Shown here piece after piece: positions 56,324 through 64,000 of a DNA stretch of 64,000 bases. The DNA is taken from the NCBI GenBank assembly GCA_003290165.1, contig QNQO01008288.1:62001-126000 (forward strand), written 5' to 3'. The notes below the pieces were generated by a model. It ran no database searches. It saw only the letters and a program-made list of their open reading frames with translations, and was not told the DNA's origin. Positions within the stretch are counted from its first letter, which is position 1; every line of letters begins with the position of its first letter. The position numbers and the translations under genes are program-made. This DNA comes from Berberis thunbergii. Taxonomy: Eukaryota; Streptophyta; Magnoliopsida; Ranunculales; Berberidaceae.

Positions 56324-58125
56324 CGCTAACATACTGTCCATTGTCAATGGAGAAAAGGCCCACCTGTCAAACACAAAAATATGACTGGTAAGGATTCCTT
56401 ATAAAATGGACTCATAAAAAACAGAAATTCTAAATGGCGAGGAAACCAGCGAGGGAGGGGGTGTGACCGGTCATCCCCCTCGAGGTGCACACCTGCATCG
56501 TCGGGGATGAGTGGTCACACCCCCTCCCTTGCTGGTTTCCTCGATAGTTAGACAGGCTCCATAAAAAAAACAGAGAAATAATTATGTCAACTTTTCAATA
56601 CTAAGATGAGAGGAGAGAGAAGTGTGGACGTGTTTTTAGTAATAGTACTAGTTCACAGAAGTGCATGGAATTACACATTTTCAGTACATATGAAAATAAT
56701 AAGTATTCTTCCGAAAATTCTAGTTGATTTGTCACTACTTCTCTGATCCCAATGAAGTTTTCTTTTTCATCAACTACTTCATACTACAATTTCAACTATT
56801 GACTGCAATATGACAACAACGGTTACTGGAAATCATGGTCAATCTGAGCCTTAAGGGATCCTTATCTTATTATGATAATCATAAAAGCTGTGATCCCTTG
56901 GGTTATTAATTACATACCCATTACCCTCGCCACTGCCTTCTTGAGCGAACGGGTTGAAAGTCTCCACTGTATCCTGCAGTAAAGGGACAAGAACTCAAAA
57001 TGATATGTGACGTTTCTGATCATAGAGACTATGAACTTAGTTCAAAAGCAAATGCAATTTTTTCTAGGTTAACTTACTCTAAGACCTCCAGTGCAGTGAA
57101 CTACAGGAATAGTTCCATAACGCATTGCATACAACTGATTTAGACCACGAGGCTCGAATCTTGAAGGCATCAATAGTATGTCACAGCTGTGTATTTTCAA
57201 ATATATTAACATTATTGAAAATTTTGAAGTGAGAACATTGCACTTTAAAAATCAATAGTAACCTACCCAGCCGTTATTCTGTGAGAAATAGGAACATTAA
57301 ATCCAACCCAACCACGGAACTTGTCCTTGTAAGCAGCCTTCGTATCTCTCATCCAGTTTTCAGTTTGTGGGTCCCCTGACCTAAGCATAACCTGAACAAG
57401 GTAAGATAACTCAAGTCAGAAATAAAATACACATTTTGTGGAACACAATCTACAACCCCATAATTGCAGAGACAGGGAGCAAGTTTAAGAATTAATATAA
57501 CCACATAAAATACAACCGCGCTGTCTAATTGGGTGACTATAACTACATTGTGTAATTTCATGAGAATAGTGAAGGCAGAGTGCTGATGATAGAGGATGGA
57601 ACAAAAACAACTATAAAAGGAGAAGCGAATTACTCTTATTGAAGGGATAAGGTGAAATAAATCTAAATAACACCTCAATAATAAAAATATAAGCTTACAA
57701 ATTGGACATCATTTTGCAGAAGATATGGCATTGCAGCTCTGATCAGATCAATTCCCTTTTGATAATCCAGTCTTCCTATGAATCCAATCTACGAAAATCA
57801 TTGCAAAATAAGTTATAATAGAAGGAATGAGCTATTTCAAATTTTCAATATTGAAAGAACTACAATAGAGAATTTAGTTCTCACAATTGGACAGTCCGAT
57901 CTGATAGGGAGCCCAAGTTCCTTCTGCAGTTCTGTTTTACAGTTAACCTGCTTCATACAATATATACCCAATTAAAGAGAGAGGGGAAAAACACTGCAAT
58001 CACGACACATATATAGATAAACTAGGAAACATGAAGATTGGAGATCCATTGCACCTTTCCAGAGAGATCTTCGATGGAGTAACGGAAATTAGTATGTTCA
58101 TCTGTTCCTGGGTTCCACTCGTTAA
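56324..58125 (-). pseudogene. Captured starch synthase I fragment, seven exons
   Basis: Exons 58055-58125, 57885-57947, 57699-57788, 57267-57391, 57078-57186, 56918-56973 and 56324-56363 join in frame to about 184 residues. They cover the C-terminal glycosyltransferase half of plastidial soluble starch synthase (GT5): [98 protein letters not shown]. All introns keep GT/AG. Two changes hit strongly conserved residues: FEPRGLNQ in place of FEPCGLNQ, and VMLRSGDP in place of VMLGSGDP. Both the N-terminal ADP-glucose-binding half and the C-terminus are absent, so this is not an active enzyme. Confidence 0.88.
56422..56559. mobile_element. Mutator-like foldback (hairpin) element D
   Basis: Flanked by the perfect 9-bp duplication CATAAAAAA (56413-56421 and 56560-56568). 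Arms: CGAGGAAACCAGCGAGGGAG then GGGGTGTGACC on the left. The right arm is complementary with one mismatch over that stretch and diverges toward the loop. The left terminus CAGAAATTCTAAATG matches element B. It lies in the last intron of the captured starch synthase fragment. Confidence 0.75.
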
Positions 58126-58464
58126 CTACTCAGAGATACCCTTAGAAAGTCGAATTTGCTGGCAAATGCAACCTGAATATAGAATATAGTTGAATTTGAA
58201 GACAATAGCTTTATATCTATTTTTAAGTTGAATAGTAAGATCAAGTTCACCTTTTCTTTGAAAGAGACAATAAGAATTTCAAACACTGGGATGATAAACT
58301 TCAGATTCAAGTTTCCAGCCACAGACTAGAAAATACAGTGGTCATCGATATGACTAAAAATGAAGAAAACTGATTAACTTCAGATTGTTCTAGTGAGTTT
58401 TTACATACAGGAATCGAGGACTCGTTTCAACATTATAGTAAATGTTACAGAAAGCTATATATAT

Positions 58465-58620
58465 TTACCAGGCACATGTCAATGAAGCTTGACAGCTATC
58501 AACCTCCTTAATTATTAGACCTTGATGCAATGCAAACTCTGCGACTTCAGAAATTTGTTCAATATGAGTCCATAGCTGTGGTGCCAGAGATGCACCAAAG
58601 AACGATTTGTTTTTACCTGT
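58465..58620 (-). pseudogene. Captured exon of an unidentified gene
   Basis: An open stretch reading NKSFFGASLAPQLWTHIEQI, then SEVAEFALHQGLIIKEVD. It looks like a genuine coding exon but I cannot name its source. Borders are approximate. Confidence 0.4.
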
Positions 58621-59532
58621 AACAGAAAAAATATCAGCAATGGCGTAACTTAAATAATAATGGAAGGAAATAGTAATGGATGAAAGATGGTTAAAAATGA
58701 AGACGTGGATGAACAATCTATCTTGTCAAAGCATACCTTAGTTTTGTGTCACTTCATAAAGAGATGTGCATGCCTATTGATCATAGTAATTAAAATCCTC
58801 GTCATCTTTAATATACTTCTCCTGCACTGCAGCTACTGTGGAACTGCATTGTCAATGAAAAATAGGAAAGAAATGCCAAACCTACTAACAATAGTGTATT
58901 ATCAAATTACAATTTATTATAATTATATGATGCAGCAGTGAGCATTATTTGGGTTTTGTCTAGGATATCTCCACCTTAAAGTAGAAACTACTTAAAAAGA
59001 GTAACACTTTTCATATTGACCATAAGTGCAGATAGAAACTAAAAATAGAATTTGCCTTATTTACGCTTTGTATAAAAGTGAAACATGTGATATGATTTTA
59101 CCTCACTACTTTGCAAGCTGTTGTAATTACGACATCGCTTGCTGGATATTGAATTTGATTTTCTTAAGAGTTGGACTTCCATACAGGCATGGCTCCAAGC
59201 ACTCAATAGGAACATATCCAAGCCAAAGCTAATCTATCAGAGAAAACCATTATTTGGTATTTTACTCAAATACAAAAATCTCATCTCCTATGCATAGACA
59301 AATCTTGGAAGATTTAGCAAAATATGGTAGGTCCATGGAGATACTAATGCTAACACCGTGCCAGTTCTACATATGGCTGAAGCATAACAAAAATAATAAG
59401 ACATAAAAAAGCATTATTGTAATCAATATGCATCAAGTGTTATAAAAAAGGATAGGAGATGCTCTATATAAACACTGTTTAAAATTTTGATAAAAGAACA
59501 AAGGACAATTGCAAAGAAGATAAAGGATATCT

Positions 59533-59817
59533 GTAGTAATCCCAATCAAGATGACCAGCTGCAATTTTGCTGAACTCAATGGCACTCCCTTCTATGCCAG
59601 CAAATATATACCCATTGCTCTTGTCGATCAGCTTGACAAGATTCCCCACACTTTCTTTATCCTAAAAAAGAGTCCATGACAGGATTGAAAACACTCAAAA
59701 TAGATCATGCAGTCTGCGAAACAGAAAGGACGGGGAGCAGCATACCTGAATATCCAAGGTACTGAAATTGACCAGACCAAAGTCTTCTACAACCCCACAA
59801 AGTTTCTTCGTTAGTTC
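59533..59817 (-). pseudogene. Captured GPN2 GTPase fragment
   Basis: Exons 59746-59817 (ELTKKLCGVVEDFGLVNF) and about 59533-59661 (DKESVGNLVKLIDKSNGYIF, then GIEGSAIEFSKIAA, LDWDYYR). These are the last two exon regions before the C-terminal tail of plant GPN-loop GTPase 2, a factor in RNA polymerase II assembly. The family sequence continues after DYYR in another exon, but here the sequence after TACAG is ATATCC with no GT donor. The fragment appears to stop at the natural exon edge. Confidence 0.8.
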
Positions 59818-60051
59818 CTGCAATTAAACAAACAACAGAAGACACCCAAAAAATTATTTGATTTGGGAGCTATCTTCAGTAGAGGAAGTTTACAAATGTG
59901 GTAAAACCACTGCTGAAAGCTTACAAAATTTATTCATACATGGATAAATAAAATAGAAGCTCGAGGAGAAAATATTTATCACTCAAGTTGTGTCCAAAAA
60001 TAACTTCTTTTACTTCACTTAGACCTGCTACCGTGATTAATTGTATTGTAC

Positions 60052-61005
60052 CTTGTCAAACCCATCAAGATCAGAGGTGCCTAACAATTTTCTGCTCTCC
60101 ATCATTGATGTATTTAGCCAACTGAAAAAGAGAAAATGAGACATATGAAAATAAGTCCCATAACAAGAGGGGATACAAGTAATCAAGCAAATTAGAAACT
60201 TATCTTTTCTGGCAATTACTCAACAAAAAAAAAAGTAATAACAACATTCTTCTGATAATCATTATTGCTTCAGTAAAGGATGTGTATGGAGTTGAATATA
60301 ATCCTCATTGTCATCAAAATATATCACTGTCTTCAATTTAAGTGGAAAACTTTTTCCTCAATCTAGCACTTCTCTATTTTTAGTTGTTTTTCTCTAGGAT
60401 TTTTTATTTAAAAAATAAACACGGGATAAATAAATTTTGTTTACAAAGGGCATGTAACTCTACTTTGTATCCTTTTGAAGACATGGAAATTTCAACTGTG
60501 ATATAATCAACTCTTATCGGAAGGTCTTATAAAGCAGAATTTGTAACTATGTCTGCAGGGATCGAAGTATCATCCTAACACAGATAATCTTGAAAATGGA
60601 TTCAGATGATCAAAACGAGGAAAGTGAGAAAGGACAGGTTATATACCAGTAGAAATCTCCTTGACGATCATGAAAATGGATTTTGAAGTCACCAATCAAT
60701 TCTGTCAGACCAAGTTCTCCTGGCAAAGCAAAGACTAAGAACCATTTCTTCCGTGCATTGATCCAGAAGTCCTCTGGCTGCAAAATAAATGATGTAAAAA
60801 ATTGTGAAAGAACCCAAATGTTGTCAATAAAATATTTGAATTATTAGATGGAGACGAGGCAACCACATTTTGCTCAATGTTCTCAACACTAGAGCATGCA
60901 GACTTCGATTCTTCACATTTTTCAGTTTTCTCAGAATTGGACCTAAAATCCTTTGATCCAGCATAATTTTGCCAAATCCCATCAAAAAAAATCCATGGGT
61001 CTAAC
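60052..61005 (-). pseudogene. Captured PTEN2-like phosphatase C2-domain exons
   Basis: Exon 60647-60777 reads PEDFWINARKKWFLVFALPG, then ELGLTELIGDFKIHFHD and RQGDFY. Exon 60052-60121 continues in frame with NTSMMESRKLLGTSDLDG. This is the C-terminal C2 region of plant PTEN2-type phosphoinositide phosphatases as I recall it. Exon 60864-61005 (DGIWQNYAGSKD, NSEKTEKCEESKSACSS) may be its linker or belong to another gene. The phosphatase domain with the CX5R active site is absent. Exon 60052-60121 is followed directly by the GPN2 exons. Confidence 0.6.
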
Positions 61006-61726
61006 ATCTAATCCCCAATTTCACCACATAAAGTGTACCAGGAAACTGCACGTTTCTGTCTTTCCTTGGAGACAATCGACATGCTAGACACTTTATGTGG
61101 GGATTTGAAGAACCAAGCTTTCCAATGTGTCAGAAGTCAGAGTTTTCTGATTTTAGAAATATGGTGGGTATATATATTTGTGAAAAATTATTATCAATGA
61201 AAATTGACTGCCATACCTGACAGTTAGATGAAATAAATACATAAATAATTAAAACTGAAAATGCAAACTTCACAAAAAGCAGTCAAGCAATGAGAGTCTT
61301 AAATATGTATATTGATCATAAATAAACATGAAAAAGTAAATATAGTCAGAAAATTCACCATTAGACTCTTGGTTTTTGGGTGTTTTTATGTAGAAAATAG
61401 AACTCCTGTATAAAGAAAGACATCACAATCAATATCAAAAGCAATAGACATAAATATGAGAACAAATCAAATTGTAGTATATGCACCATAGTAATCAAAG
61501 ATGAACTAAGGTCATACCAATTGTTGTGAATGAGAATTCAAATAGAAGAAACAATGTTTCAAATGAGATGAGGCAAGCAATAGTCATTTTGTGGTTAAGT
61601 CTATAGATACTTGCACTTAAGCTTCAACTAGTTACCTTAAAATGAACAATCATGTGCCCGTAGTATATTTTACTCAGCTCCTCTTTTGCTGCCACCATTA
61701 CATTGCTTCCAACATAGTTGTAACTA

Positions 61727-63398
61727 TCAATCATCAAGTTCCACATAATTTTTACACCATACGAAGAAATCACCAACATCCAAATCCCCCATCATGTCTC
61801 CTTTTGGATCACTCTTGTAAAGTTTCACCTCAGTCCTGAATTTGAAGCATAAGGAAAGTCTGATCTCTGTTGCAGGGTTCAATGATCCATGACAAGCGCA
61901 AGAGAATCGATGGATAGGATCTACAACCTCTATTGCTATCGCAATGACATTCTTTTCCCAATCACAAACTTTGTAAGTCCTTGACACTGAAGGAATAGGA
62001 TTGCTTGGAGAAGGAAACCTCGCAACACCTTGAGAAGATGATGGTAATGGAGATGGTGGTAATGGAGATGGTGGTAATGGAGATGGAGGTAATAGAGATG
62101 GTGGTAATGGATATGGAGGTAATGGATTTTCTGGTTGCTTTGTTGATTGTGCACGGGATGACGGTGTATCTTCAGTTCTTTGTGTCCCTCCTTGTGTTCC
62201 CTCACTTGTTGATGGTCTCACATAAGTTCCACTTTCAAGTCTCTCTCGTATTCATTTAACATTTTCTTCCAATCTATCATATTTTTTGCTAAATTTTTTT
62301 ACTTCCAATGTTTTATCCAAAAGCAATGAAAGAGCGGGAAGTGCAGCATCATACTTCCTTTTAGAGACGGTGGTTCCAACACAACGGGTACGTCCCCTCG
62401 CTTCTTGGCCAAACACTTGGCTTAAAGGATCATCATCAATAGTGAGGTCAGTGGTACCCTGGGTTGAAGATTCTTGCAAGGAGGCTTTTTTTGCTTTAAC
62501 TTGTTCCTTCAAAAGAATGAAAAAATAAAATAAATCAGGACACAAATAATATTCAAACAACTACAAAGTAAATTAAGAATTGTGTATAAAACACATCATT
62601 GGGCACATACCATATATAGTTCCGCACCATGCGTGGGTTTTCCATCCTTTCCCGTGTGACAAGCAATCCATATGTCAGTGCGTGTGACTGGTTTCCCATC
62701 AGGGTTCTTCTCAACCTATATACTTGAAAGATTAGTCTCAGCCTATATAGTTAAATGGTTATTATTGTACTAGTAGCTAGAAACTCAATTACCATTTCAC
62801 ACTCTACTTCTGCAGCACTTTTTTGGCCACCTACCCATACATACTTTGAAGCCTTTTTGTTTTTTGCATTTTGGGCTCTAATTGCCTTCACTTCAGGGGT
62901 GCTCTCATAGCGAACAAACTCCTTCCAATCTTCCTCCTCTTACACCATTTGGAACATGCTTATCTTGTTCCTCAATGGTAGGATACTTATCCAAATAATT
63001 CTTCCTAAGATCTGCCTTGAACCTTTTATAATATTCAGGCATTTTCAAATGCACACTCCTTTTCACATAATTTGGGATGTTGTATTCACGCTACAAATAA
63101 ACCATTGAGATATAAGTTGAAAATAAAATAAGACATTATGAAAATCAATGATGTAAAATCTCACCTTGAGGTCATTCCACACATCCTCTTTGTAGTTGTC
63201 AGTAACATGGTGCCAACCCTTGAATTTGATGGGCACAAGGGTTTCAACAAGCTTTCGAATTTTTTTATTGAAATTTCTAGCACCAGGTCCAACTGCTAAA
63301 CCGTGGAGGTTGAACTGTATGGTCTTTTTAACTTCACTGTCATCATTTGTAGATGTAGTGACATCAATGGTGGAAAGATTGCCGCGAGTACTATCCAT
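61727..63398 (-). pseudogene. Transposase_24-like gene of the outer CACTA
   Basis: Starts MDSTRGNLSTIDVTTSTN at 63398. The pieces that follow are GPGARNFNKKIRKLVETLVP, WHHVTDNYKEDVWNDLK, MPEYYKRFKADLRKNYLDK, VEKNPDGKPVTRTDIWIACH and TGKDGKPTHGAELY. The end is a charged coiled region (62250-62505) and a PLPPSPLPPSP repeat. The layout (weak N-terminus, W..V....K, then T..DIW...H..KDG) is that of Ptta/En/Spm accessory transposases. A TAA interrupts the frame at about 62940. The Pro repeat is coded by a GGTAATGGAGATGGT-type minisatellite at 62040-62125. Confidence 0.65.
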
Positions 63399-63413
63399 TT
63401 GTATCAATGACAT

Positions 63414-64000
63414 TATAGATATTAACCATTATCAAACAAAAAGAAATAAGAAACAACTATATTATGTAGCCATCAATGCATTGTTTACTATGATAATTCC
63501 AACGGAGAAAGCATAAGAAAATGAAAAACAATAAACATTGATAGTTCACAGAAAATACCAAAATTGAAACCATATGTAATCATCAATGCTTTGTTTACTA
63601 TGATAATTCCAACAGAGCTAACAATATTTAACATCCATGAGGCTGCATCTAATGTTGTTTTCCTGTCAGCCTTGCTTGTAGTTGTTCTTAAGAATAAAAT
63701 TCGAAAAATCAGACTACATAGCACATGGAAAGCATAAAAAAGCTTTAGGGTCCTATGCAAAGAATCAGGGAATCAATAATCTTCTGTGGTTACACAGACT
63801 TGGGGTATTTCCCTTTGCACTTATAATGGCATTGCATGCTAATGAAGAATAATATTCATTAGTAATACCACCCACATGAAAGATGGGCTTACACACTCTA
63901 ACTTTTAATATTCATTAATATTGGCATTAGTGTATTCATAGTATCAAAGATTATGCCTTGAGATAATTTGATAATGGACAATTAGTAAGTATTGAGACTG
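63414..64000. other. Outer CACTA interior, nothing recognised
   Basis: GTTTACTATGATAATTCCAA occurs twice (63482 and 63592), each next to an ATCAATGC motif. No coding segment is supported. Confidence 0.35.

Larger units (their letters stand above)
47090..64000 (-). mobile_element. Large CACTA element with captured gene fragments (right end beyond window)
   Basis: Begins CACTACACCAAAAATCCCC, a typical CACTA terminus, followed by dense subterminal palindromic repeats (47112-47590). No complementary end is found in the window, so the element continues past 64000 or has lost its other end. It carries a transposase-related gene at 61727-63398 on the minus strand. Exon pieces of several host genes lie between 48.2 and 61 kb on the same strand. 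A second CACTA (48810-53967) is nested within it. Treating everything from 47090 rightward as one element is inference. Confidence 0.5.

Noticed and set aside
61936..62259. Open frames in other phases rich in His/Tyr or Met/Val repeats
   Set aside because: They are alternative frames of the minisatellite that encodes the Pro repeat of the CACTA protein.

Overview
The window is nuclear DNA of a plant, most likely a eudicot. It is AT-rich, its genes have introns, and it is packed with plant-type transposable elements: LINE, Copia, a TRIM with a Met-tRNA primer site, CACTA, hAT, Mutator-like and a tRNA-derived SINE. No bacterial or organellar gene organisation is seen. Three host genes look intact or nearly so: a class I small heat shock protein (6159-6644, minus), a small Arg/Glu-rich protein in spliced exons (29586-32066, plus) and mitochondrial ribosomal protein uL6m (40291-40599, minus). 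A fourth, very large gene is NOL6/Nrap (UTP22 homologue; 16103-28840, minus). I could place 24 coding exons with splice sites. It carries two frameshifts and a nonsense codon, and one exon is missing next to a LINE, so it is probably a pseudogene or a disabled allele.

Layout. 1-6100: relics (Gypsy gag, LINE 3' end, hAT element, degenerate tandem repeats). 6100-6900: sHSP gene and promoter. 6900-15900: repeat-derived DNA, including a 3.6 kb solo LTR with target duplication and two hairpin elements. 16103-28840: NOL6, with a LINE, a SINE, a MITE and a hAT element in its introns. 28841-29160: divergent promoter. 29200-32100: Arg-rich gene. 31.7-33.3 and 38.4-40.7: two diverged copies of one segment, separated by an unclassified repeat and a decayed Copia element; only the second copy keeps the intact uL6m gene. 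41-43.9: hAT element and relics. 44.0-47.1: a decayed FAR1-type MULE transposase gene split by a complete TRIM. 47090 to beyond 64000: a CACTA element with a second complete CACTA nested inside it.

The two most interesting things are these. (1) Four short GC-rich foldback elements (7722-7870, 13063-13263, 38982-39099, 56422-56559), each flanked by a perfect 9-bp target duplication. They share terminal and loop modules, but their long stems differ between copies while staying complementary within each copy. (2) The outer CACTA element holds spliced exon fragments of several unrelated host genes: ABC1K kinase, starch synthase I, GPN2 GTPase, a PTEN2-like C2 domain and unidentified exons. All lie on the strand of its own transposase-related gene, as in a Pack-CACTA element.

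All family names come from recognising motifs by eye. No database search was possible, and exon borders are inferred from GT/AG (or GC/AG) sites and reading frame.
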